The notes beneath the pieces were generated by a model. It was given only the letters and a program-made list of their open reading frames with translations. It was not told the DNA's origin and did no database searches. Position numbers and translations under genes: made by a program. Below, one piece after another: positions 1-10,200 of a stretch of DNA of 64,000 nt. The stretch's first letter is position 1. Every line of letters begins with the position of its first letter. The DNA is from Bacteroidota bacterium (GTDB lineage: Bacteria; Bacteroidota; Bacteroidia; Chitinophagales; Saprospiraceae). Location: contig JANSWP010000029.1 in assembly GCA_024743405.1 (NCBI GenBank), positions 1-64,000 on the forward strand, written 5' to 3'.

Positions 1-196
1 ATGAGGTACTAAATTTTGGTTAATCAGCTTTTTGCTTAATTTCATCATAGTTGCAGTGGGTTTGGTGAGTTAAGTAGGATTTTCAAACTTAACTCGCTGC
101 AACTGTTTCACAAAATGTCAATTAACTTTAGACAACTTCGAATTGAATTATATCTATAAAAAATGGTTCAAAAATAAATTACGTTTCATTGCTGAT
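1..196. other. Intergenic, no feature recognised
   Basis: AT-rich sequence downstream of the GH65 gene. No open frame or strong hairpin that I can support. Confidence 0.5.
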
Positions 197-2518
197 TTAT
201 TTAGGCACCATTGCAACAGCTAATTCATCATTTCCTTTTATATCATATTCTTTTCCAAAGACTTTTAATCGTATCTCCTCATCAGAATGATTGACAATAG
301 TGGTTCCTTTTCTAGAAGCTTTAACTTTCAAATAATAACCTCTCCATCTTACCTTGAAAGCATACCCTTTCCATCCAGCAGGCAAGAATGGGCTAAATTG
401 AACCATATCATCGTAAACCCTCATTCCACCAAACCCTTTAACGAATGCCATCCATGTACCTGCCATAGAAGTCGTATGACACCCATCTTCTGTATCATTA
501 TTATAGTCATCTAAATCAAGGCGGGCAGTTCGAAGATACATTTCATAAGCTTTCTCCTCTTTACCCAACTTGGCAGCTAAGACCACATGAACACAGGGAG
601 AAAGGGAAGATTCATGAACGGTACGAGGTTCGTAAAAGTTGAAATTTCGTTTAATCGTCTTTTCATCATAATTTTCCTCAAAAAAGTACAACCCTTGTAA
701 AGTATCTGCTTGTTTAATATAAACAGATCGAAGGATTCTATCCCATGACCACTTTTGGTTGATGGGTCTATTTTCTGGCGTTAAATCCTCAATAGTTTTA
801 GTCCAATCTTTATCTAAAAAGCCATCATGTTGAACAAATACATCCAATTCTTTATCATAAGGCAAGTACATATTATCGGCAATTTTCTTCCATTCTTTGG
901 TCTCTGTCATCCGATAAAATTTAATCTTTTCTTCCAAAGCTAAATACTTATCTGGGTCTGTTTTTTCAACATAATCGATCACCTCCATGGTATATTTTAG
1001 GCACCACTGAGCCATTAAGTTGGTATACCAATTATTATTGACATTGTTTTCATATTCATTTGGTCCCGTCACTCCATGCATGACATATTGACCTTTACGC
1101 GTAGAGTAGTGAACTCTTTGGGCCCAAAATCGCGAAATTGCAATCAAAACTTCCAATCCATATTCTCCCAAATAGGACTTATCACCAGTATATCGAACAT
1201 AATCATAAATAGCATAAGCGATGGCCCCATTTCTATGTATTTCTTCGAAGGTAATTTCCCATTCATTATGGCATTCTTCTCCATTCATCGTTACCATCGG
1301 ATAAAGAGCGGCACCATCTTTAAACCCTAATTTCGCAGCATTTTCAATTGCTTTTTGCAGTTGATTATGGCGATAGATCAATAACTGACGACCCACTTTT
1401 TGGTCAGCAGTAGCCAGGTAAAATGGAAAACAATAAGCCTCTGTATCCCAATAAGTTGATCCACCATATTTTTCACCTGTAAAACCTTTTGGTCCAATAT
1501 TCAATCGTTCATCTTCTCCTGTATAGGTTTGGTACATTTGGAAAATGCAAAATCGTATACCTTGTTGTGCTGCTACATCCCCCTCTATCGTAATATCAGC
1601 CTCTTCCCATTTTTGCCCCCATGCATTTGCTTGCTCATTCGATAGGGTATCAAAACCTTTCTTATAAGCTTTACGAGTTACCTTACGACAAGCTTCTAAA
1701 AGACCTTCCTTTTCGTGATTTAAAGAAGATATTACTGCTGCATATTTATAAATTACAATTTCATCGTTGTCTTTACAAGAAATATCTGCACCACATCCTA
1801 CATACTTATTTCTTTGATATCGGTAAGTATTATAATCGGCAATTTCTCCATTCTTAAAAATTTCGAATTTCATTCCTGTACAGACATGGAAACCTGTTTT
1901 TTTAGTTTCAACTGTTACATATCCAGAACGTCGTTTGATCAATTTATCAACTTCTTCCCAAAACTTTTCATCATAATTAGAATCTTGATTAACTACATCT
2001 CCATCTACATATGGCGTTACGTTGATAGTCCCTTCAAAATTGAGCGGTGTTATCGAATAACGAATCGCCCCTACCTCGTCATCAACGATACTGCAAAAGC
2101 GTTTTGAACTGACTTTCACTTCTTTCCCACTGACCAATCGAGCATGAAAGCTCCGCTCCAAATACCCTTCTTTCATATTCAAAACCCTGCGAAAATCTTT
2201 GACTTTACAAGTACCTAGATCTAAAGATTCACCGTCAATTTGAATATCTATTCCTATCCAGTTTGGTGCATTTAGAACCTTTGCAAAATATTCAGGATAA
2301 CCATTTTTCCACCAACCCACTCGAGTTTTATCAGGATAATAAACTCCAGCAACATAACTTCCTTGAAGCGTCTCTCCAGAGTATTGTTCCTCAAAATTGG
2401 CTCGTTGGCCCATGCGACCATTACCAATGGAACACAAGCTTTCAGATATTTGATTGTATTCTGGGTTAAAACCTTCTTCTATAATTAACCAAGGATCATG
2501 TTTGATATAGTTTTTCAT
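197..2518 (-). CDS. mapA: GH65 glycoside phosphorylase, probably maltose phosphorylase
   Basis: A 773-aa cytoplasmic protein without signal peptide, the normal length for GH65 disaccharide phosphorylases. These enzymes split an alpha-glucosidic disaccharide with phosphate, giving beta-glucose-1-phosphate plus glucose. The central (alpha/alpha)6 catalytic domain holds the family motif GPNEYENNVNNNWYTN; its Glu488 matches the general acid of characterised maltose phosphorylases. The N-terminal beta-sandwich starts at about residue 10 (EEGFNPEYNQISESL) and a beta-sheet C-terminal domain follows residue 690. It lies 37 bp behind pgmB on the same strand, so phosphorylase and beta-phosphoglucomutase are probably one operon, which supports a beta-G1P product. 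Maltose is the most likely substrate, but kojibiose or trehalose cannot be excluded from sequence alone. Confidence 0.9.
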   Translation of the reverse strand: MKNYIKHDPWLIIEEGFNPEYNQISESLCSIGNGRMGQRANFEEQYSGETLQGSYVAGVYYPDKTRVGWWKNGYPEYFAKVLNAPNWIGIDIQIDGESLDLGTCKVKDFRRVLNMKEGYLERSFHARLVSGKEVKVSSKRFCSIVDDEVGAIRYSITPLNFEGTINVTPYVDGDVVNQDSNYDEKFWEEVDKLIKRRSGYVTVETKKTGFHVCTGMKFEIFKNGEIADYNTYRYQRNKYVGCGADISCKDNDEIVIYKYAAVISSLNHEKEGLLEACRKVTRKAYKKGFDTLSNEQANAWGQKWEEADITIEGDVAAQQGIRFCIFQMYQTYTGEDERLNIGPKGFTGEKYGGSTYWDTEAYCFPFYLATADQKVGRQLLIYRHNQLQKAIENAAKLGFKDGAALYPMVTMNGEECHNEWEITFEEIHRNGAIAYAIYDYVRYTGDKSYLGEYGLEVLIAISRFWAQRVHYSTRKGQYVMHGVTGPNEYENNVNNNWYTNLMAQWCLKYTMEVIDYVEKTDPDKYLALEEKIKFYRMTETKEWKKIADNMYLPYDKELDVFVQHDGFLDKDWTKTIEDLTPENRPINQKWSWDRILRSVYIKQADTLQGLYFFEENYDEKTIKRNFNFYEPRTVHESSLSPCVHVVLAAKLGKEEKAYEMYLRTARLDLDDYNNDTEDGCHTTSMAGTWMAFVKGFGGMRVYDDMVQFSPFLPAGWKGYAFKVRWRGYYLKVKASRKGTTIVNHSDEEIRLKVFGKEYDIKGNDELAVAMVPK

Positions 2519-2555
2519 CTTTTATATTTTCAATTTTATAATGAAGATTGAATAA

Positions 2556-3206
2556 TTATGATAACTTTTCGACAATATTTTCAAATGTCAATCCTATAAA
2601 ATTTGGAATGACCAAATGTGCCTTCGAAAGCACCTCTTCCTCTCCAATTCCAACTGCATAGAATCCACCCCTCAACGCGGCCTCAATTCCCTTTTGAGAA
2701 TCTTCAAATACAATACATTCTTCAGATTTTAAATGCAACGCTTCAGCTCCCAATTCAAAAGTTTGTGGATCTGGTTTACTTCGAGTCGTCTTATTTCCAT
2801 CTACTACCGCCTCAAAACAATCGGATAAACCAACTTGCTCTAAAATAGTATTGGAATTCTTACTTGCTGAACCTAATGCAAACGAAATTTTATTTTCTTT
2901 CAAATTTTCTAAAAAAGGCATGACTCCTTCCAAAATTTCACTGGAGTCCATTTCCTTAATTAATGCTCGATACCAAATATTTTTTCTTTCGGTCATCTCA
3001 AATTTTTCCTCTTCCGTTTTTTTTACTCCAGCCCATTCCAGCAATAATTCTAAGGATCCCATTCTGCTAACCCCCTTCAATTTCTCATTTTGAGCTTCAG
3101 TTAATTCATAACCAAACTCAGCAGCCAATCTCTTCCAGGCGATAAAATGGTATTTGGCGGTATCCACAATGACTCCATCTAAATCAAAAATACAAGCCTT
3201 TATCAT
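2556..3206 (-). CDS. pgmB: Beta-phosphoglucomutase
   Basis: A 216-aa HAD-superfamily enzyme that interconverts beta-glucose-1-phosphate and glucose-6-phosphate. The N-terminal motif FDLDGVIVDT places nucleophile Asp8 and acid/base Asp10 exactly as in Lactococcus beta-PGM. Later HAD motifs are visible: the serine of LGSASKN, the lysine region of TRSKPDPQTF, and the acidic pair in FEDSQKGIEAA. The cap-domain pattern following the DxD motif (HFIAWKRLA) is typical of PgmB. It is the first gene of a two-gene unit with the GH65 phosphorylase and supplies the next step in maltose phosphorolysis. Confidence 0.93.
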   Translation of the reverse strand: MIKACIFDLDGVIVDTAKYHFIAWKRLAAEFGYELTEAQNEKLKGVSRMGSLELLLEWAGVKKTEEEKFEMTERKNIWYRALIKEMDSSEILEGVMPFLENLKENKISFALGSASKNSNTILEQVGLSDCFEAVVDGNKTTRSKPDPQTFELGAEALHLKSEECIVFEDSQKGIEAALRGGFYAVGIGEEEVLSKAHLVIPNFIGLTFENIVEKLS

Positions 3207-3376
3207 AATTTAGCGTCTAATTTCTATGTTTTGGGTTCAATTATGTAATTGAAAACCACGATTTAAAAAGGTGGGCGAATTTAGTATAAAAATGAATACT
3301 TCAGGAATTTTCTAAGTGTAATAAATACACCTTACATTTACGGATTCAAAAATTCGATTAAAACGTAATTTTTTTC

Positions 3377-4375
3377 ATGAATGCATCTTATAAAATTTCG
3401 GTAGTAGGTCCTATTCCAAAAGATCACATCACCACAGCAAAAGGATTGGAAATTGAAAAATATGGTTGTGTAACACATCCTGTCATCGCCTTGGCTAAAT
3501 TATTAAAAGACCAAGGTATAGTCATGCCTATTAGCCACCTTTTCGAATCAGACCTAGAAGATATTCAGCTTCTGTTTAATCCTCATTCAAATATTGATCA
3601 AAGTCATTTGCATATTAAAAAAAATCAAGGCACTAATATTAAACTGCGTTTCATTGATCAAAATAATCGACTAGAAAAACAAGTCGCTTTCATGCATCCA
3701 ATCATGCCTGAAGATGTAAAAAGTGCATTGGATAGCGATATCTTTGTATTTGTTCCCATTACAGATTTTGAAGTCCCTCAAGCCACCTTACAATATATAA
3801 AAGCAAATGCCAACCCAAATACTTTAACCATCTTTGACGCTCATGGAGTCACGACTACAGCTACAACTACTGGCGATCGATTGCGACGATATTGGATAGA
3901 CCGTGATCTTTGGCTTCCTTATATTGATGTATTAAAAATGAATATTGAAGAAGCAGGTTGCTGCTATTTTCAAAAAGAGTATTCGATGGAAGATTTGCAA
4001 AATGAATTTATCGAACTCACAGATGATCAAATGCTAGAGTTTGCAACATATGCCTTAAATAAAGGTGTCAAAGCGGTTTATATCACCTTAGATTCGAGAG
4101 GTTGCCAAATCTATTATGAGGAAAATGGACAAGTCGTTTCTCAATTTGTAAAATCTGTTAAAGTAGAAGAAGTGATTGATACAACGGGGTGTGGAGACTC
4201 CTTTGCAGGAGGATTGGCGTATGGTTTATTGGAAGATAGAACAGCCTGGGTTAAAGCTGCTCAGTATGCCAATGCATTAGGAGCTTTACGGACTCAAGGA
4301 ACAACCTTTGATGTTTTTCAATCATTAGAAAAAACCAATGAATTGATCTTAAAGAACTATGAACAAATTGGCTAA
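3377..4375 (+). CDS. PfkB/ribokinase-family sugar kinase
   Basis: A 332-aa ATP-dependent carbohydrate kinase. The C-terminal PfkB signature DTTGCGDSFAGGLAYGL is clear, with the catalytic base at Asp274, and the ATP-site segment (VKAVYITLDSRGCQIYY) precedes it. The N-terminal half is divergent and does not show the usual GG-N substrate-binding signature of ribokinase or fructokinase, so the substrate is unknown. The gene is divergent from the maltose phosphorylase unit and followed 38 bp later by tilS; a role in sugar or nucleoside salvage is possible but not shown. Confidence 0.8.
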   Translation: MNASYKISVVGPIPKDHITTAKGLEIEKYGCVTHPVIALAKLLKDQGIVMPISHLFESDLEDIQLLFNPHSNIDQSHLHIKKNQGTNIKLRFIDQNNRLEKQVAFMHPIMPEDVKSALDSDIFVFVPITDFEVPQATLQYIKANANPNTLTIFDAHGVTTTATTTGDRLRRYWIDRDLWLPYIDVLKMNIEEAGCCYFQKEYSMEDLQNEFIELTDDQMLEFATYALNKGVKAVYITLDSRGCQIYYEENGQVVSQFVKSVKVEEVIDTTGCGDSFAGGLAYGLLEDRTAWVKAAQYANALGALRTQGTTFDVFQSLEKTNELILKNYEQIG

Positions 4376-4413
4376 TCGTTGATGTTTTAATAAACCTCTA
4401 TTTTAGCATCCAA

Positions 4414-5760
4414 ATGATTCATTCTTTCAAAAAATACGTATTTAATCAACATCTTTTCTCAGAAGATGAACGCGTTTTGATTGCGGTAAGTGGTGGCGTA
4501 GATTCTACTATTTTATGTCACTTGTTTAATAAAGCAAAACTGAATTTTGGAATTGCACATTGTAATTTCAAGTTGCGAGGAAAGGAAGCTAATGAAGATG
4601 AAAAATTTGTCAAGGAACTCGCCAAATCCTTAAAGGTACCTTTCTATACAGTGGATTTTGACACTGAAAAAATTGCCACAGAACAAAAGACATCTATCCA
4701 AATTGTTGCTAGAAATTTACGTTACAACTGGCTAGAGGAAATTAGACAAAAATTTGATTTTCAATACATTGCGACAGCGCACCATCTAAATGATTCTATT
4801 GAAACAGTTCTGTATAATTTCACAAAAGGCTGCGGCATTCGTGGACTTCATGGTATTCTCCCGAAGAATGGAAAAGTCATTCGCCCCCTACTTTTCGCCT
4901 CCAAAGAAGAGATAGTAAATTTTGCATTAAATGAAGCAATCGAATACCGAGAAGATGCCTCTAATGCAACAGATAAATATTCACGAAATAAAATTCGTCA
5001 CCATGTGGTGCCTGTTTTGAAAGAGTTAAACCCTGGATTTGACAAAACAGGTTTTGAGAATATCAAAAGACTTCAGGAGGTAGAAAAGTTGTATCATTTT
5101 GCAGTTGAAAAAATTATTGATAATCTCTCTTTTTCAAAAAAGGGAGAATTGAACATTAATATTGCAAAATTGCAAAATTGTCCTGCTCCAGCGAGCATTT
5201 TGTATGAGCTGATATCACCCTTTGAATTTAATAACGACCAGGTTTCACAAGTTCTCTACTCCATTAATAATGAATCTTTTAATAGTTCTGGAAAGCAATT
5301 TCATTCTAATGAGCATACACTTTTAATAGATCGAAAACATCTAATAATATCAAAAAAGAGACTCATTGAAAACATGAAATTTTCAATTAAAAAAGAAGAA
5401 TTTTCCTTAAACTTTGAAGATAATAATCTATTGTTAAAACCAAATCAAAAACAGCCTAAAGCCTATCCTAAAAACTCAAATATTGCTTATCTGGATCAAT
5501 CAAAAATTCAATACCCTCTAACAATTAGACGTTGGCAAAAAGGCGACACTTTTCAGCCTTTAGGTATGCACGGTAAAAGGAAAAAAGTTCAAGATCTTTT
5601 CACAAATTTAAAGCTATCTATTTTTGAAAAAGAACGAGTTTGGATTTTGGAATCTGGTGGGCAAATATGTTGGATTATTGGTCTTCGATTGGATGAAAGA
5701 TTTAGTATTGGCCCAAAAACGAAAAATTGTTTAGTTTTAGAATTCAGCCCAAAAAAATAG
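4414..5760 (+). CDS. tilS: tRNA(Ile)-lysidine synthase
   Basis: A 448-aa ATP-dependent enzyme that converts C34 of the CAU-anticodon tRNA-Ile to lysidine so that AUA is read as isoleucine. The PP-loop SGGVDST lies at residues 26-32, followed by TAHHLNDSIETVLYN, a standard TilS block, and the tRNA-binding region RNKIRHHVVPVLKELNPGF. The C-terminal TilS domain (RRWQKGDTFQPLGM, KKVQDLFTN) is present, so the protein looks full length. It probably shares a transcript with the upstream kinase and the downstream DinB-like gene. Confidence 0.95.
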   Translation: MIHSFKKYVFNQHLFSEDERVLIAVSGGVDSTILCHLFNKAKLNFGIAHCNFKLRGKEANEDEKFVKELAKSLKVPFYTVDFDTEKIATEQKTSIQIVARNLRYNWLEEIRQKFDFQYIATAHHLNDSIETVLYNFTKGCGIRGLHGILPKNGKVIRPLLFASKEEIVNFALNEAIEYREDASNATDKYSRNKIRHHVVPVLKELNPGFDKTGFENIKRLQEVEKLYHFAVEKIIDNLSFSKKGELNINIAKLQNCPAPASILYELISPFEFNNDQVSQVLYSINNESFNSSGKQFHSNEHTLLIDRKHLIISKKRLIENMKFSIKKEEFSLNFEDNNLLLKPNQKQPKAYPKNSNIAYLDQSKIQYPLTIRRWQKGDTFQPLGMHGKRKKVQDLFTNLKLSIFEKERVWILESGGQICWIIGLRLDERFSIGPKTKNCLVLEFSPKK

Positions 5761-5785
5761 CCTAATAGACCCAATTTTAATAATT

Positions 5786-6319
5786 ATGAATTCAAAAATC
5801 GCAAAGGAAATAGAAATTTTAGAGTCAGATTTGGATAGTCTAATTAAAGAACTACAAAAATACGATGATGAGATCCTGAATCGAAAACCAGAAAATTCTT
5901 GGTCGGTTTTACAGGTCTTACATCATTTAATGTTGGCAGAACAAGGTTCTTTAAAATATGTAAAAAAGAAACTGAGCTACAACCCGGAATTGAAAAAGGT
6001 GAATTGGCAAACGAAAATACGAACATTAATGTTGAATTTTTATGTTTGGTCACCTTTAAAATTTAGTGCTCCAAAAATTATTAGTGGAGACAACTTACCT
6101 ACAGAATCAAACCTGAATACCATAAAAGAACAATATCCAATGGTAAGAAGGGATATCAAAGATTTTTTCGAAACAGTACCTGATTCTTTATTGGAAAAAG
6201 AAATTTTCAAACATGCCCTTGCAGGTAGATTAAGTCTCATTGGTATGATTGTTTTTTTTAAGGGACATTTTAAACGACACAAAAATCAGATATACAGAAT
6301 ACTAAAATCAATTGAGTAA
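5786..6319 (+). CDS. DinB-like (YfiT/DinB superfamily) protein
   Basis: A 177-aa protein with the four-helix DinB_2 pattern: an N-terminal acidic helix, the block NRKPENSWSVLQVLHHLMLAEQ, and a C-terminal GHFKRHKNQIYRI. Members often hold a metal with three histidines; candidates here are in the HHL and KGHFKRH segments. Family members act as thiol S-transferases or have no known function. It follows tilS by 25 bp and probably shares its transcript. Confidence 0.75.
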   Translation: MNSKIAKEIEILESDLDSLIKELQKYDDEILNRKPENSWSVLQVLHHLMLAEQGSLKYVKKKLSYNPELKKVNWQTKIRTLMLNFYVWSPLKFSAPKIISGDNLPTESNLNTIKEQYPMVRRDIKDFFETVPDSLLEKEIFKHALAGRLSLIGMIVFFKGHFKRHKNQIYRILKSIE

Positions 6320-6647
6320 GTAACGCCAAAAGACTTCTTTTCGATAAAGCTTATGAAAAATAATTCCATTTTTATGGATTTTTGTCAACTCTTACATCTT
6401 TTATGCATTGATATACGAACAAAAACACTTTTTCACACATTTTCTATCTGAAATTCCAATAAAACAAATCAGATAAATAACAATTTATTTAGTTTATTTT
6501 TTCATATGTAACATTGTTATTTATTGTCATCCAATAAATAATACTTTCAAAAAAAATAATTATAAAAAAAACAAATGTTACAAAGTTTGTTTTTTGTCTT
6601 TGTTTGAGTATCAGAAAGTTAAGATAATTGTATCATAATAATTTATC

Positions 6648-6672
6648 AAGCCAAAATATAGTTTGGCTTTTT
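6648..6672 (+). terminator. Hairpin plus T-run, terminator-like
   Basis: AAGCCAAA pairs with TTTGGCTT around a 6-nt loop and is followed by TTTAA. It lies about 330 bp past the DinB-like gene, so it may terminate a short independent transcript instead. Confidence 0.4.
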
Positions 6673-6680
6673 AAATCTGG

Positions 6681-6819
6681 ATATGTTCATGGGATTATTC
6701 TTGAAATAGTGGGTAGTATAGTTTTTTTAGCTGCCTGCTATTTCATGTTTTTTGAGGAGTTTGAATCCAGCATAGCTAATTTCTTTAGCTCACAGGTTTG
6801 TATATGTTCATGGGATTAT
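6681..6819. repeat. 18-bp direct repeat, 121 bp apart
   Basis: ATATGTTCATGGGATTAT occurs at 6681-6698 and again identically at 6802-6819. The sequences between and around them are not otherwise alike beyond a few bases. Confidence 0.8.
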
Positions 6820-6835
6820 AATTTGTTAATAGTAG

Positions 6836-6876
6836 AGCCGTGTCGCAACTTTTGCTGGCACGGCTTGCTTTTTTAA
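6836..6876 (+). terminator. Rho-independent terminator-like hairpin
   Basis: AGCCGTG pairs with CACGGCT, with GC pairs nearer the loop, followed by TGCTTTTTT. The same AGCCGTGTC half-stem occurs again at 36122 and in the hairpin at 37198-37223, so this may also be a dispersed palindrome. Confidence 0.55.
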
Positions 6877-7002
6877 TGGAATCCCCTACCCTAACTAATA
6901 ATCCCTACTTTATACAATTCATCAATAACGAAGAATCACTTGACAATCATTTTTATACGAAAAAAAAATATGTTTTTGATTTCCAAATACTCCTAATTGT
7001 TA

Positions 7003-7030
7003 TTTGAAAAAGTTTTCTATTTTAGATTTG
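7003..7030 (+). promoter_or_regulatory. Candidate Bacteroidota promoter for the SprB-repeat gene
   Basis: TTTG at 7003-7006 and TAGATTTG at 7023-7030 match the -33/-7 pattern, but the 16-bp spacing is shorter than the usual 19-21 and the leader would be about 240 nt. Confidence 0.35.
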
Positions 7031-7273
7031 GAAACAGAATTAGATATTGACATCTAAATAAATATAAATACACATTTTTTCTATTCGTCTTTTCGCTATC
7101 ACATCATTAGGTTTATTTTCCAAGCCTTTTAAAAAGAAATATTGATTCCTTATAGATGGCACTCATGAAAAAGCATTTTTCCCAAAAGCGATATTTAAAA
7201 ATTCAGAATACAACTAATATTCAGTCGGCAACAATTTAAGTTTTTAACATCCAAAAACTAAAATTAATTATCT

Positions 7274-10200
7274 ATGAACAGTCACACTTTTACTAATTTA
7301 TTCGTCATGCTGAAAGAAAACTTAATGACCCTTGTCCTACTCTTGGGTACATTTACGCTTCCCGCTCAAATATCAATTTCTTTTTCAGGGACACAACCCA
7401 CTTGTTATGGTTATACAAATGGAATAGTTTTAACAGAAATAAATGGAGGACAAGCTCCTTATAATTATGTGTGGAATAACGGATATAGTGTATCTTACTT
7501 AGAAGGAGTTTCTGCAGGTTTTTATTCAGTTACCGTAACCGATGCATTAGGGGAACAAAGTAATTCAAGCTTTGAATTATTTCAACCAAACAATATTTTA
7601 TTAGATATAAGCCTTGACGGTATATGCGTTGGAGATGGCAATGCCTCTGTTAATGCCATAGGTGGAATAGCTCCTTTTGTCTACCTCTGGGATGATAATC
7701 AAGATACTGCTAATGCTGTAGAACTTTCTCCTGGACAACATTGTGTAACAGTTACCGATATTAATGGCTGTCAGGCTACAGCCTGCACTATAATATATGC
7801 TCCACTTACGGTAGAAGTTTTGACTTCAGGATTAATTTGTGCGACAGATTGTGATGCAAGTATTTCTGCGGCAATAAAGGGAGGATTTGGACCATATACT
7901 TTTAATTGGAACAATGGAGCCACGACCCAAATTGTGGAAAATCAGCCTGCTGGCACTTTTTCAGTCACGGTTACAGATGCAAATGGATGCACTACAACAG
8001 GAACAAATACTATTGATGGTCCACCTCTTTTAGAGGTAGTTGTCTCTGTGGATAATCCTTTGTGTGGTACTGCTAGTGCCACTGGGTCAGCAACGGCAAC
8101 GCCATCAGGAGGCGTTTCACCTTACAAATATTTTTGGAGTACAGGTCAAAATACACAATCAATTAATAATCTTCCTATAGGTAACTATTATGTAGTGATT
8201 ACAGATGCTAATAACTGTAAGACTATGGGTGAATTTGCAATCATTCCTGATGGTGAATTCGATTTGGACTTAAGCTCAAGTCCAGCATCAGCTTGCGGAA
8301 TTCTTGATGGAAAAGCTTCGGCTACCGCTTCTGGGGGTACACCACCTTACGTTTATTCTTGGAGTAATGGCGAAAACATACAAAATATAGATGGACTTTC
8401 TCCTGGTATTTATAGAGTGACAGCTACCGACGCTGATGGATGTGCAGCTCTTGATACTGTAACTGTCGGAGGTACTCCCGAGGTAGAAATTATGTTATTC
8501 GAATCTAACGCTTCTTGCGAAAATGGAAACGATGGAGTAGGCTCCGTTGTCGCATTTAGCGGTACGGCTCCTTTTATTTATAAATGGGATAACGGAATTA
8601 CAACTTCCGTTAATCCTAATTTGACACCAGGGATATATTTAGTAACCGTTACAGACAAAAATGAATGTTCTGCTACAGGAACTGTAAACATAGTTGGATC
8701 TTCCAACATCACTTTAACGACTACTCCCTCAATTTTACCATGCGCTGGAGATGAAACCGGAACTGCTAGTGTAGATATTTCTGGAGGAATAGGTCCTTAT
8801 GATATTGAATGGAGCAATAATCAATCTGGGCAATCCATTTCAGGGCTTTCAAGCGGAGTCTACGGCGTAACTGTAACAGACACCAATGAATGTTCGGCAA
8901 CGAGTTCAGCTACGATTTCTGAGCCCTCTGCTATTTCAATTATAACAACTCCTATTAATGCCACATGTACAAGTTCTAATACAGGTAACGCCACTGCAAA
9001 CGCTTCGGGGGGCACCCCTCCATTTACTTATGAGTGGAGTGATGGGCAGACTGGGCAAGATTTGACAAATGTTGACATTGGAGATTATTCAGTCACCGCA
9101 ACAGACGATAACGGTTGTAAAGGAATTGGATTAGTGACTATCTTATCCGCCAACCCGCCATCCTGCGATGCCTATATTATTTCAAATATTTCCTCCGAAG
9201 GCGCATTTGATGGACAGGCAGGCGTAAATACCAATGATGGAACACCGCCTTTTTCCTATGAATGGAGCAATGGGCAAGTTACTTCGATTGCCACTGGGTT
9301 AGCCGCAGGGACCCACTCTGTTACAGTTACAGATTCAAATGGCTGTAAGACTAATTGTAGTGTCACATTTTTAACACCTGCAAAACTAGGTGATTTAGCA
9401 TGGTTGGATTTAAATCGAGATGGTTGCCAAGATGCAAACGAATCGGGGATTCATGATGTCATTATCCAACTAAGTGGAAATGATAATGATGGCAATTTGG
9501 TAGTTAAATATGATACATCAGACCTTTTAGGTCAATATTTATTTGATGGGTTAATGCCAGGGAGTTATAACATCTCAGTTGAAATACCAACTGGTTATGA
9601 ATTAACAACTCAAGATGGTTGTGGAGAAACCACGGATTCTGATATAAATACTTTTACTAATGTATCTCAAAATATCAATCTTTCTGAAGGTGATTGTTAC
9701 CTGGATTTAGATATTGGAATTTATTTGGAATGTGATAACATTACAGATCCTGGAGAAATAGAAGGCGATGAAATACTTTGTGGCCCAGGTAATGATGCCG
9801 GACCAATTACAGAAGTTTCGCCACCTTCAGGTGGATCTGGTGCCATAGAATTTCTCTGGATGATGTCCACTCAAAATGGCCCTTTCAACCCTAATACATG
9901 GGTGATTATACCAGGAGCAACTGGTGCTGAATATGACCCTGACGTTTTATATGAAACAACCTATTTTGCTCGATGTGCCCGTCGTGGTTCTTGTTCTATT
10001 TACCTTGAAACGACCATAGTTACGAAAACGGTTGACATCGTTGCAACGGCTATTATTGAAGGACCCGAAATTGTTTGTGTAAACGAAACTGAAACCTATT
10101 CTGCAGTTAGTGCCGGCCCAGGAGCTACTTATCTTTGGAACTTTGGACCAACTGCAACACCAAGTACCTCAACTCAACAAATCGTTGATGTCGTTTTCAA

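Larger units (their letters stand above)
6320..7273. other. Long intergenic region with two terminator-like hairpins and a direct repeat
   Basis: 954 bp with no convincing gene. It holds an AT-rich first part, a hairpin at 6648-6669, an 18-bp direct repeat (6681-6698 and 6802-6819), a GC-rich hairpin followed by T-run at 6836-6876, and a candidate promoter at 7003-7030 for the SprB-repeat gene. An 82-codon frame at 6628-6876 overlaps the hairpins and direct repeat and has no family resemblance. Confidence 0.6.

Noticed and set aside
6628-6876. 82-codon plus-strand frame
   Set aside because: It overlaps both hairpins and the direct repeat, has no family features and its composition is that of noncoding DNA.
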